From Rusavskia elegans (lineage: Eukaryota; Ascomycota; Lecanoromycetes; Teloschistales; Teloschistaceae), in assembly GCA_011316305.1 (NCBI GenBank), contig SAUG01000098.1, forward strand, positions 1-64,000: a stretch of DNA of 64,000 nt, given 5' to 3'. Made by a program: the position numbers and the translations under genes. A model generated the notes under the pieces. It saw nothing but the letters and a program-made list of their open reading frames with translations. It was not told where the DNA came from and made no database searches. Positions 13,154 to 23,082 of the stretch are shown here, one piece after another; the stretch's first letter is position 1; every line of letters begins with the position of its first letter.

Positions 13154-13989
13154 ACTGAGCGGCATTGCACATGAGACAACAGAGTTCATGGAGTCTCGCG
13201 TGTAGATCCGAGACTTGCGTGAGGGACATCCAACCCGTGAGCTTCACCAACCACGGGCTCATGCCCTGATGGGACAACCCGCCTCCGATCGCCTGTGGCG
13301 GAAATCCAGGATGCGGTATCTACGCCGTGTCAAAGACAGGCTTGGTGTTTGGAGTTGGTTGTTCCTCTTTAGGTATCCAGCGGTGGGGTAGATCTAGGTT
13401 GAGAGGCTCCATCGACCCAGTATCCCTTCCGGGACCAAAGCCATCCGCAACCTGCGCTTGTCGGACTCACTCGGCGGATCTGCTCATATCGATCAACGCT
13501 CGTAGCTGCATGATGGATCATCGGAATCTCGATTGGACCCCCATAGCCTAATCGAGATGGTGTTGATACGTACGAAGATTGACTAACGAGGACAAGGAAA
13601 GTAACATCGGGAACGTGGATGTCTCGAAATTGGACCCGCGAAGCATTATTAATACTCAGGGATCCTTGCCCTGGCCAGGATTGTGGACACCTTGCAGCGC
13701 AAGAATCGAGTTTCGATGGTCCACCGGATATATCGGATATATGAAACGTGGCTTCACAGCCAATAGATAAGCGGTAGATATCTTAGCGTGCCATAATAGG
13801 GGTAAGGAAATGCCAAAATTCGACGGTAAAAAGACAGCAAGCTGTCTAACTAGCGCGACGATAACGTTAATCAGCGTAAAACTCACCGGGTACCACAGAT
13901 GCCTCAGCCGATCAATTGATATATGATAAGTCGTGGGATTCTATAATATTCATCGGCGACCACCCCCTTGTACTTCTGCAAGCTGGCTT
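13154..13989. other. Intergenic, no gene recognised
   Basis: This lies between the 3' end of the type III PKS and the 3' end of the MFS pseudogene. Frames are short and interrupted. An imperfect inverted repeat, ATATATCGGATATAT, lies near 13726-13742. Nothing else is recognised. Confidence 0.45.
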
Positions 13990-15171
13990 TCAAGGTCCTT
14001 CGGCCTTCTTCTTCGTGGTTTGACCATGGAATCTCCGCTCGGTGACAAGCGCTTGATTGAGGCTGTACCCTGTAAAAAAGATGGTACTGATCAGAGCCAA
14101 CCCGGCTAATCCGCACATGATGGCCCAGATGGTACCAATGCTTTTTGATAGGGCCTTCGCAACGATACGTTTATGGGGATCGCTGGCGGGCATCATGTTA
14201 ATCTGTCGGATCAGTGCCACAACGTCCAGACTGTACGATGTGGCCGATGAAGAAAGCGCGGGATGGCTAGCAAGATTCACAGCCATCTGATTTCGAAATA
14301 TGACACCTCCCATGACAACACCGATGGTCTGCCCGAAGCAGCGGAAAAAGGCATTCATAGCTGCGGCGATGGCGATCTTCTTCTGGGGCACCAGGCCTAA
14401 ACCGCGATATTGATAGCCGGGAAAACCAGACCCAAGCCAATGCCGGCGGAGCTTCGCAAACCTGGCTTCCCAGAATACAAAAAGGACGAGTCCGGATAGC
14501 CCGACCACAATAGGGGTGAGGGTACGCCCGCTATCCCATGCGTATTGAACTCCGCCCCACGTTATGCCGATCAGGAAAGAAGTTGTCGAGGGCAGGAAGA
14601 TGACCGAGCCAATGTAATCAGGTCGGTGATCAGGACCTACGTCAGCGCGAGAATGCCACCACCGCCAGTGCCTTGGATGGAGCGACCGGCCAGCAGCATG
14701 GTGAAGTTACGGGAAACGTCGCAGACGATGGAACCGACAGTGAAGAGAGTTATAGCAAGGAGGAGAAGTGGTCGACGGCCCCAGCTGCGGGAAAAGGCGA
14801 CAAATTTAGGCTGCCACACGGTGGAAGTGAGTAAAAAGATGTGCCGGCCCAGAAGGCTGCGATGGCATCGCCATGAAGGGCAACGGTGATAACCTAGGGG
14901 TGCACATGGATGAGTTCCAAGGGATGTACGAGTGAGAATGCTGAGTGAGAGCGCTTGCCGGCAAAGCAACCGCGACGATGATGGCGTCCAGAGCGCAGGC
15001 ACAAAGGAGTCTCCATCCCGGGGTGAATTTCTCGACCTCTTGCTCCGTGGTTGATGGGTCCCTTACTCTTGTCATGGCAGTGTTGTTATTGTCGGCATTC
15101 GCCGGCTCTTCCGTCCCTTTGGATGCTCTGCACAGGCTCAGTAGCCTGGATGCGAGAGACATTTGGATCAA
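13990..15171 (-). pseudogene. Decayed MFS multidrug transporter (DHA2-like)
   Basis: Fragments of one 14-TM-type MFS drug exporter are spread over different minus-strand frames. In order: FTPGWRLLCACALDAIIVAV; then TSTVWQPKFVAFSRSWGRR and LLAGRSIQGTGGGGILALT; then an in-frame TAG directly before VLITDLI near 14635. The sequence next jumps to YIGSVIFLPSTTSFLIGITW near 14600, skipping several helices. After FWEARFAK near 14455 another large section is absent. GLGLVFPAINIAV then appears in a shifted frame followed by TAG, before the frame returns with AAAMNAFFRCFGQTIGVV and an intact C-terminus ending at 13990. At least two stops, two frameshifts and two large internal deletions rule out a functional transporter. 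By position it was probably the exporter of the adjacent polyketide cluster. Confidence 0.85.
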
Positions 15172-16000
15172 GATCTAGGAGTCAGTCGGGTTCAGTCGGG
15201 CGTGATACTGTTGTACAGCATGCACCGCATCTGCAAGTCGTCTCCACAATCTCAATCAAACTTTAAGGTTTCGATCGCAGATCCTCGGCTTATCTGTGTC
15301 ACGGGTGTGTAACACACAGACAAACCGTAGTTCCGGATCAGCTGCACTTCACCTTATCTAAGTCAACCAGGAGAGGCAAAGGCTAACAGACTTGGTGCGT
15401 TTACCTGCATGGGCTAGACATTGCGGGTACCTCAAATGGAAATTCTAGGCGGTTATGGTGCTTGGTGAGCAGCCAAAGTAAGGTTCGGCTAGCCTGGGAT
15501 GGAGAAGGACGACTCAGTTGGGTTTCGAAGCTGTCTTAATCGCCCAATCTTATCATCCCTCCCAGTCTCTGGCCTTCGACATTGTTCAACGTGGAAGATG
15601 TACGAGCGCTTAGTGAACAGGTATGTGGTTAAAGTCCAACCTGTGCCGTGCGGATCATATCGCCATCACTGCGTCTGATAACTGCTAATCTTGCAGTCAT
15701 GTTCGCGGTAACAGCACGAATCTACTAACGTAATACTGCGAATCATGAGAAGCCGCTCACTAAAAATTGTGTGGATCAACTCGGTCTATGTTGTAAGTCG
15801 GGCCTTTGTGACGTTGTCTTCTTCATGAACTCATATGTCAAAGAGTGAGCCGACTGCATGCCTAGACGGAGGTCTCGATCAACGGCATTGAAGATATCCA
15901 TCAAAGGTATCTAGATACGTCCATTAGCCGGCTATTTTATTTGCAACTTCTTCACCTGCTGGAGCAAAACCCTCAAAAAAGTTCCAAACCCACCATCACG
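15172..16000. other. Intergenic, no gene recognised
   Basis: This separates the divergently oriented MFS and P450 pseudogenes and presumably held both promoters. I see no conserved coding motif, repeat or RNA gene. Confidence 0.45.
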
Positions 16001-17620
16001 ATGCTTGTCGAAGTTTCACTGGTCATCGTTTTACTTTTTGCTTTCGTCGCGACTATCGTGTCATATCTGAAAAAAAAGCCCTTGCAAACCAGTGGGGCTG
16101 CCAGCCGCTGCACTCTCTGGAAAAGAATTGAATCGATGGGTTTAGAGCGTTCGGGGAACTCCTCAAGGCTCATGGGGATCAGAGACTGCTTATAAAATTC
16201 GGTGAAAGCATGGATGCCGCTGTCAAAAACTCTCACACCCTACTGAGAAAATTCCTCGGCACATCTCACGTAATGACGCGAGATCCAGAGAGTATCAAGA
16301 CTATGCTATCTACTCAGTCATCTCATTGGTGGCTTGACTATTTCCGAACTACGATCCTGTCGTTTATCTGAGGACAGCGCTTAGTGACAGCAGAGGGCCA
16401 GGCATGGAAACATTCGCGCTCGTTAGCACGGCAGCATTTTTTCAGAAGTCTAACTGCGATCTATGTCTGTTCCATAGCCATGCGCAAGAGCTCGTCGGCA
16501 AAATTCATTTCGGCAAAGATGACTGGAGTCAATCGATTGATGTACTGCCCCTGTTCTTCCATATGACGATTGACATCATGACAGAATTCCTCCTAGGTCA
16601 ATCAATCTTTTCTCATAGCCCGAGCGCACGACCTGAGCTTGGCGCTGTTGAGAAACCTATGACCGAGGACCCCGAGGCATTTGGAGCAAGCTAGAATGCA
16701 ACCGTATACCGGACCTTCAAAGCGGGCTGGTTGGGGCTATTCTACCGGCTCCTTTCCCAGAGGTAGTTAAGCTCCATCGTGCTCGACTCCGACGGGTGGT
16801 TGACTGGTAATGCCAACAAGGCAGTAGCAGGCAGAGCTGAGATGAATAAATACCTCGGGAGGCCCCATTGATTCGTCCTTTTAGACGACATGACCAAGCT
16901 TACTGCCAATAAGTTTGTGCTCAGAAATGAGACAATAAATGTTTTCACTTTCGGGAAGACCTACTTCAGCATCAACTTTTGGTTGGCTGTTTTACTATTT
17001 GGCCCGCAATCCGGCCGTGTACGAAAAGCTCAGGTCTGTAGTTCTTGAGGAGTTCGGGACCAGTATAGATCCCGAGCAAACCAACACTGCAAGCCTTCGA
17101 ACATGCAAATACCTCCAATACTGTATCGAGGAAAACTTGAGACTGGGGTACCCTGCACCAATGACTGTCCACAAAGCCATCCGGGATACGAACTTGCCAA
17201 GGGGAGGTGGTGCCGATGGAGAAGCACCTATTTTCGACTCAAAAGGCACCAAGGTGAACTCCAACTTCTTCCTCTCGAATCACCGACAAGACATCTGGGG
17301 CAGCGACGCGGAAGAGTTCAAGCCAGAGCGCTGGGAACACCGTGAACGTGATTGGGATTTCACCCCCTTTAAAGGAGGTCCGAGAGCATGCATATGGCGT
17401 AAGCTTCCAAACGGTCCCAAAAACGGCTTCAAATTATTGAAATTTGTCTGCAGAGCAATCGATCAAGATCCAAGTCACATACATTATGGTTTTCTTGGTC
17501 CAGCTCTTCGATCGTCTCGATCCACTTGATGGTGATTGTCGGGTCACGTACGATACCACCACGAACAATAGGCCCGGAAACGGCGTCCACGTGAGATTGC
17601 ACCGGGCTGTCGTGGCTTGA
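16001..17620 (+). pseudogene. Decayed cytochrome P450 (CYP52-like, alkane/fatty-acid hydroxylase clan)
   Basis: The N-terminus at 16001 encodes a membrane anchor (MLVEVSLVIVLLFAFVATIV). The frame then shifts near 16100. The next piece (GFRAFGELLKAHGDQRLLIK, then HVMTRDPESIKTML) meets a TGA near 16370 where families read LLGQG. GQAWKHSRSLARQHFF follows, and the frame shifts again near 16450 (DVLPLFFHMTIDIMTEFLLG). More indels and stops occur at 16690-16940. From 16939 the frame is continuous: I-helix SGRPTSAS followed by WLFYYLARNPAVYEKLR, ExxR (ENLR), a PERW-containing segment, and heme loop FKGGPRACIW. An intron at 17399-17453 restores WQQ and a C-terminus ending at 17620. The heme-loop Gly after CI is Trp. 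Multiple lesions in the N-terminal half make it a pseudogene; the better C-terminal half suggests recent decay. Confidence 0.85.
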
Positions 17621-18251
17621 TTACCAAACAAATCATTCCAGGTTACCGCCTCTCGGTGGTTTCGAGTCAGAGGCTCTCATACATAGTGCCTTGACAAACA
17701 CCTCAAACGAATGCAGTAGTCAGGGTGGTGATACCTTCTCTCAGGCCAGGGTAGGAGTTGTAGACAACAATGAACGTCTACTTTCAACTAGCAAGGTGGG
17801 CATCGAATATCTCGAGTGACAACCTCGATACCTCGATCGCCAGTCAAACCGGAGGACCCCCCAGTAGTAAGCCCATGTTGTACATACAAAATGTTTGTTT
17901 AAGCCTCTAAAAACAAAAGCCATCCCCACAAACTAGACTATTTGAGAACTCGTAATCAATCATCTTCCTTCCTCCCTTCCGGCCCCTCTCCCTTTCCACA
18001 CTCCTTCCATATTTCCAGCAAGCTTTCTTCGTTCCACTAGCTCTCTACCCTCACATCCCCCCGTCACTGGCCAAACGGTACGAGTAACAGCCTTGCCGTT
18101 CGCAGTAGTAGCCCTCGTGCGTAGATCAAGCCCAGCTTCCTCGACTTCGATCCCTTTCCTAATATCCCTTCTCGCCATCTATCCTCCCACCTCCCCTCAT
18201 CCTCCTCATCCCCAAAACCACAGCTCCCACATCCATCCATTACACATCCAA

Positions 18252-18252
<1 letters not shown>
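17621..18252. other. Intergenic, no gene recognised
   Basis: This is non-coding as far as I can see. A minus-strand frame at 18178-17960 is basic and low in complexity and has no family resemblance, so I do not call it. Pyrimidine-rich plus-strand sequence increases toward the poly-C run. Confidence 0.4.

Positions 18253-18350
<98 letters not shown>
18253..18350. repeat. 98-bp uninterrupted poly-C homopolymer
   Basis: Ninety-eight consecutive C residues are flanked by ACATCCAAT on the left and (ACA)n-A7 sequence on the right. On the minus strand this is a poly-G tract able to form G-quadruplexes, with i-motif potential on the plus strand. Open frames of poly-Pro or poly-Gly across it are artefacts. 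A run this long is rare in fungal genomes and could also be an assembly or sequencing artefact. Confidence 0.95.
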
Positions 18351-19330
18351 ACAACAACAACAAAAAAACCAATAACAATCCCGCACTTCAGTAGTGACCG
18401 TCTTTCCACCATTACCACAACCAACGACATCCCCCTCTCCATTCGCAGACAGTATACCACATTCCATTGCATCAAAAGCCATCAACCACACCATCGCTCT
18501 CTTCGTCAATTCAATCATTGAAACGAGTATTGAATTCTTTCATTCAAGGCTTCGATCGACTGTACTTTTGGATTGCCCCATGTGGTTGCGATATTTGTCA
18601 ATGATACGAATTTACGAAGCTAGTGGGTTGAAGGCGAAAGGGAAAACGCATTCGATGTCGATGGAGGAGTGGGAATTGGGGGGTTGGGTATCATATCAGA
18701 TTTACCTTACCATCCCGGTCGTAAACATCTCAACACAATCTAACTTCACAAGTGTGTCCATCCACTTGTCAGGTGCGTACTTCCTGTACTCATAGCATGG
18801 GTGTTGACGCTCGCGAGATGCATGGCATGGGGTTGGGTTATAATAATCAGAGTTGGGAGTTCGTTCCCTGGTGAGGCGATATGGTTAAAAGGAAAGGAAA
18901 CCAAATAATGTCGCAGGGAACTATATCAGCTACAGAGAAAACTAATTTCGGCGATATTTCTTCGTCGTGGTTTGATATTGATAGATGGATGTATTGCGAT
19001 ATACATTCCTGTTTTAGATATGGGTATCCATTGCCCGCACATATATCGTTGAAATGATTCGCCAGGAGGGGTTGCGCATGTGCTATTCTAGTTTTTACCG
19101 AAACGTAGAGATAGTGCATGTATTGATATCGACTTGACGGTTACTGGAGGGGATTGGTGTTGTGCTTTGTTACACTGGTGTTGAAAGCTTTTTGTTTGTA
19201 TGAGGTGGGGATTGTGGGGGTAGGTTGATTGGAAGGTTCCCCTCCTGGCGCCCGCGTGTAGCGAATGCCGGGTGGGACGCAGCCCAAGAAAAATATTGGA
19301 AGGAAAGACAGAAGAAGATATAGATGGATA
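18351..19330. other. Intergenic between homopolymer and minisatellite
   Basis: A plus frame of 133 codons (18394-18795) begins in low-complexity sequence and resembles nothing known, so it is not called. No RNA gene or mobile element is seen. The run-in to the minisatellite starts near 19300. Confidence 0.4.
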
Positions 19331-19624
19331 AAAGGAAAGATGGAAGGAAAGATGGAGGGAAAGATGGAAGGAAGGATGGAAGGAAAGATGGAAGGAAAGA
19401 TGGAAGGAAAGATGGAAGGAAAGATGGAAGGAAAGATGGAAGGAAAGATGGAAGGAAAGACGGAGGGAAAGATGGAAGGAAAGAGGAAAGATAGAAGGGA
19501 AGACAGAAGGAAAGACAGAAGGAAAGACAGAAGGAAAGAGGAAAGATAGAAGGGAAGACAGAAGGAAAGATAGAAGGGAAGACAGAAGGAAAGATAGAAA
19601 GAAAGACGGAAGGAAAGGAAGGAA
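19331..19624. repeat. 12-bp purine minisatellite, unit GGAAAGATGGAA and variants
   Basis: Perfect or near-perfect tandem copies of GGAAAGATGGAA run from about 19334 to 19475. They grade into GGAAAGACAGAA and GGAAAGATAGAAGG variants to about 19620. A longer block (GGAAAGAGGAAAGATAGAAG plus following GACAGAAG units) occurs twice, giving higher-order structure. The period is a multiple of three, so the plus frame translates as Lys-Met-Glu-Gly repeats. That 94-codon frame has no other protein character and is not called as a gene. Confidence 0.93.
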
Positions 19625-19728
19625 AGGGACTACGAGGGGACTACGAAGGGGCTACAAGGAATCTACAAGGAATCTACAAGGGAGCTACGAGGGAATTACA
19701 GGATATCTACAGGGAGACTATAGAGACG
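19625..19728. repeat. 11-bp degenerate minisatellite (GGRRCTACRAG-like)
   Basis: Successive units GGGACTACGAG, GGGACTACGAA, GGGGCTACAAG, GAATCTACAAG, GAATCTACAAG, GGAGCTACGAG, then more diverged GGAATTACAG, GATATCTACAG and GGAGACTATAG adjoin the 12-bp array directly. The period of 11 differs from the neighbouring 12, so this is a separate tandem family rather than a continuation. Confidence 0.85.
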
Positions 19729-20640
19729 AAGGACGGAGTAGATCGAAGGACGAGAACGGAAAGAAGACGCATATACACGAGGACGAGGCATCAAGACGAA
19801 GCACATCAGGAAGAGAAAAGGCAGCTGGGAAAGGACGGCGGAGAGGCAGGCATAAGAAGCACGACGCACGGAGACGAACGGAGGCAGAGGCAGAGGAAGA
19901 GGCAGGGGAAGGCGATGGAGAATGCGATGGGAGAAGCGATGGACGAAGGCGATGGACGGAGGCGAAGACCAAGAACGGAGACGAAAGAAAGCAATAGCAA
20001 TAACAATAACAACAGCAACAGCAAAGGACAAAAGCGCAGGCGAAGAGGAGGCGGAGAAAGCAAGCATAGACGGTCGGGATGGAAAGGCAATCTGAAAGGG
20101 CAAACAGAAGAAGCGTCAAGCACGAAGGATGATAGCGAATCGCAAAGGCAATAGCAAAGAACAGGGCGGCGACGAAAGCGAAGACAAGGACGAAGGCGGA
20201 GGACAAGATGAATGAGGGAAGAGAAGAAGAGCGGAGACGAAGCACGACGGAGGAGGTAAGAGAAGCGAAGGGCAAAGGTGATGGGAGCGGCAATGGCAGA
20301 GGCAATAGAAGAGGCGATGGGAGAGGCGACAGGAAGCAGCAAGGGACGACGATGAGAACAAATACGAATCACAGAGACAGAGAAAAGCGATAGAGAAAGG
20401 CGGTAGACGAAGGCGAGGGCGAGACGATGACCAAGGCGATAGGAGAGACGGTAGGCAGCAGCAAAGAATGACGACGACGAGGACAAATGTAATGCACAGA
20501 GATAAAGGAAAGCGACGGGCGATGGCGAAGGATGAAGCACGGAGACGAAGGAAGCAGCACGAAGGCAAGAGAAGAAGCAGCACGAAGACGAGAGACGAAG
20601 CACAGAGACAGAGGAAGAAGCACGGAGACGAAGACCAAGA
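19729..20640. repeat. Purine-skewed low-complexity block (GACGAAG/GGCGATGG-like)
   Basis: About 0.9 kb of plus strand is dominated by A and G, with degenerate recurrences such as GACGAAG, GGCGATGG, GGAGACGAAGCACG and a CAA/GCAA patch near 20000-20030. Pyrimidine-rich minus strands rarely contain stop codons. This explains the minus-strand open frames of 190-355 codons here: their Leu/Ser/Arg/Phe translations are low complexity and continue in more than one frame. No coding gene is supported. Confidence 0.75.
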
Positions 20641-20644
20641 TAAA

Positions 20645-20715
20645 ACAGATAGCAGTGTAAATGGTAATGTAAATAGTAATGTAAGTGGCAACGTGTAGAT
20701 GGTAAAGTAAATAGC
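20645..20715. repeat. Short 12-bp tandem array (GTAAATAGTAAT-like)
   Basis: Four to five consecutive degenerate units (GTAAATGGTAAT, GTAAATAGTAAT, GTAAGTGGCAAC, GTGTAGATGGTA, then AAGTAAATAGC) close the repeat-rich block. The base composition differs from the purine block beside it. Confidence 0.7.
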
Positions 20716-21139
20716 AGGCGATATTCCAAAAAAACTGAAAAGGAAAAACTTGAAGAGGGAAAGGCAGAAAGACTGGGGAAAGATGATTTATTATATACCT
20801 TTCGCAGGAATATGGAAGAACAGACTTTACCGGATTGGGATATACACACAGCCCGCAGTGCGCGAACGAGCAAGTAAATGTTTGGGACATTGCGACAGAA
20901 GGTTTAGACTTTTTTAAACTTCGCATTGTTTGGTAGCATGGCGTGTGCATGAGCTGATTCCGGTCGTTTGGGAAGATTTTCCCATGATTTTTTGATGTGG
21001 CGGCGGCGGTGGTGGTGGTGTGTAAGGCCGTGCTATAGGGGTTGATGGTGGTGATAAGGGGTTGCGCTTCCATCAGCATCCACAACAGTCCACTCAGATG
21101 AGATCATCTTTGCAGTCCGATTCGATTTGTCTCAACATG
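20716..21139. other. Intergenic, 3' of the glutamine amidotransferase gene
   Basis: This runs from the edge of the repeat block to the stop codon of the minus-strand amidotransferase and should contain its 3' UTR. A GGT/GGC-rich patch near 21000-21030 is the only compositional feature. Confidence 0.4.
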
Positions 21140-22141
21140 TCATATCTCATCATCATCCCCGTGAAAAAACCTCAAGATCGCCCCAGCGACAACCACCCCG
21201 TCATGTTCCCACTCCGCCGTATCCTTTGCGTTTTCCAACTGCTCCCGATCTTTGTCCTTGTCAATACTTCCCGCCTCCAGCCTCATCTCAATCTGTCGAT
21301 GTACCATGTCCTTATCGAATCCCAGATGCCCTTGCGTCGTGAACAATCGGGCCCGGATGTACACGCCCTGCACCTCGGTGGTCTCGCTAGCGCCCCAGAC
21401 ATGGATGTCTCGATCGTTATGTTCGCGGAGAAGATGCGTGGTGGATGATGAAGGGGGGAACACAACGTGGTCTTGGTGCATCTGATGGAGATGGATTACT
21501 CCGCCCTTGGGGTTGTTGAAAAGCCGCGCGCCGATAGGAGTTAATTTGATGGGTGTATGCGCAAGCTCCCATTTGCTGTCGGGGGTTGAGTCGATTTTGC
21601 CGCCGAGGGCACGGCAGAGGATTTGGTGGCCGAAACAGACGCCGCTGAAGCGGATGTCGGGGCGTTTTTGCCAGAGGACTATGGATTCGTGTTATTGGCT
21701 ATTTTGTCCTGGTAATCGGTATGTAGAGCATTCAAGACATAGCTGAGGAATAGAATGAAGCACTTGCTACGATGTAGGGATTCATTGGTGGATGTTTTAT
21801 TACGTACTTTGAATCAAGTCCGCCAACTTCAATATCCATGGATCGTCGCCATGTGCATCGTACATACTCCCTGTGATCAGGATGGCGTGTATATCCTCTA
21901 TCTCGTCAGCTTTTGGTACCGAACCCCCCTTGTCTTCAGCAACGAAGCGGATGATGGTTTCGACGCCTAGAGGAGGGTCGAGTTCATGGCCTGCCTTCTT
22001 GAACAGAGAGTCAAAGACATCGCCAAAAGAACCTCGTTCTTGACGATCGTCTGGGTGCTGTTCATCGGTTTCTAGCACGAGCATGCGCACGGAATCGTCT
22101 GCGCTCGCGGGCTTGGTGCGGGTTTCGTTTGAAGAAGACAT
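21140..22141 (-). CDS. Class I glutamine amidotransferase-like protein (GMP synthase GATase-like)
   Basis: Exons are 22141-21808 and 21678-21140 (290 aa). The intron (GTACGT...CCATAG) joins ADLIQ to ILWQKRPDIRF, as family members read continuously there. The start MSSSNET is chosen because a Rossmann-like strand (VRMLVLETDE) follows at the usual distance. HAILITGSMYDAHGDDPW precedes the nucleophile elbow GVCFGHQILCRALGG with Cys126. HLHQMHQDHVV and FTTQGHLGFD follow. Homologues are stand-alone cytosolic GATase-fold proteins; those related to yeast YLR126C are called putative amidotransferases, with unproven substrates. The third triad residue is unusual: HLG is seen where GATases have H-x-Glu (His229, Gly231). 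I recall fungal relatives with the same QGHLG form, so the protein may be active in another way. The C-terminal 35 residues are charged. Confidence 0.85.
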
Positions 22142-23082
22142 GATGCAGATGTCTTGTCTTCGGTCCAGAGGATTGTGGAGGCCGTAGAGCAAAATAGGAT
22201 TCCCTTTGCTTTAAGGTTGTGCAGGCAAGGATGAGAAGTGGTCGACAAGAATGGCTGCTGGAAGACGAGAGTGGTGTCCCTGACAGTAAATAGGCCGCTT
22301 CTTGAATGGGTAAGTCGCAGCGTCCAGAAGAAGTGTCCACTGCTACGTGAGCGACGCTGGCGGAAGCGGACGCCATCTTGTATGGGCTCCACCGATTTTG
22401 CTTGAAACATGGTCGCTTCTTATGTCAAGGTTCCAGGCGACGTGGGCCAAGGATTCAAGCTTGCCAAGGCCACGAATTACATAATGAGATCCACTTGCCG
22501 GAAGGTGCCGAGGCATGAAGGATCGCGGTATCACCGAGGGTCGGGTGTTGCCTTTGAATGTACCCTTGTTCGGATAGTCACGATGTATGACGTAACTCAG
22601 CTGGATTGCCAGGGACCCCTGAATCTTTAACCCCTGATCTGGACTGCAACCCCCCACGCACAACAACGATGGCATAGGCGTGAATTCTACTTCGTTTCTG
22701 CCTACTGCGCGTATGATTGGGTTTCATGGCCGTTTTAACGTTGTCGACTCAACACTGTAGACCATGAGCTCATCATGCTTGTATCAGCCATCGACAATCG
22801 CAAATGCGGCGCGATTCTCGTTCTTAGACCACATGACTGAATGAATCTCCAAAAGCGCCTCCATTCATATCGGCACGCTTTCTTGTCCCTTAAGTTCTCC
22901 CAGACTTTGGTGGCAACCTTGGTCTTGGCCCATCCTCAATCCTCATACCATCCAGCGGCTCTTGTGTCTGGATACCATAATGAATGGCTCGGTCTAATCA
23001 TGCTGGTCGTGGATACGGTTGGACCAGATCCTGGTGCCGACATTGGGGTTCGAGGTCTTCGTAGCATCTTTTGGGCCGTCTT
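22142..23082. other. Intergenic, no gene recognised
   Basis: This holds the promoter of the amidotransferase gene just above 22141 and the 3' UTR of the ABC transporter below 23083. Short frames here show no conserved domain. Confidence 0.45.

Noticed and set aside
13327..13551. 74-codon plus frame considered as a remnant regulator gene
   Set aside because: No zinc-cluster or other regulator motif on either strand; too short and interrupted.
18064..18521. Poly-Gly and poly-Pro frames across the poly-C run
   Set aside because: They are translations of a homopolymer; flanking sequence has no protein character.
19806..20873. 355-codon minus-strand frame and overlapping 191-238-codon frames
   Set aside because: Low-complexity Leu/Ser/Arg/Phe translation open in several frames at once; explained by the purine skew of the plus strand.
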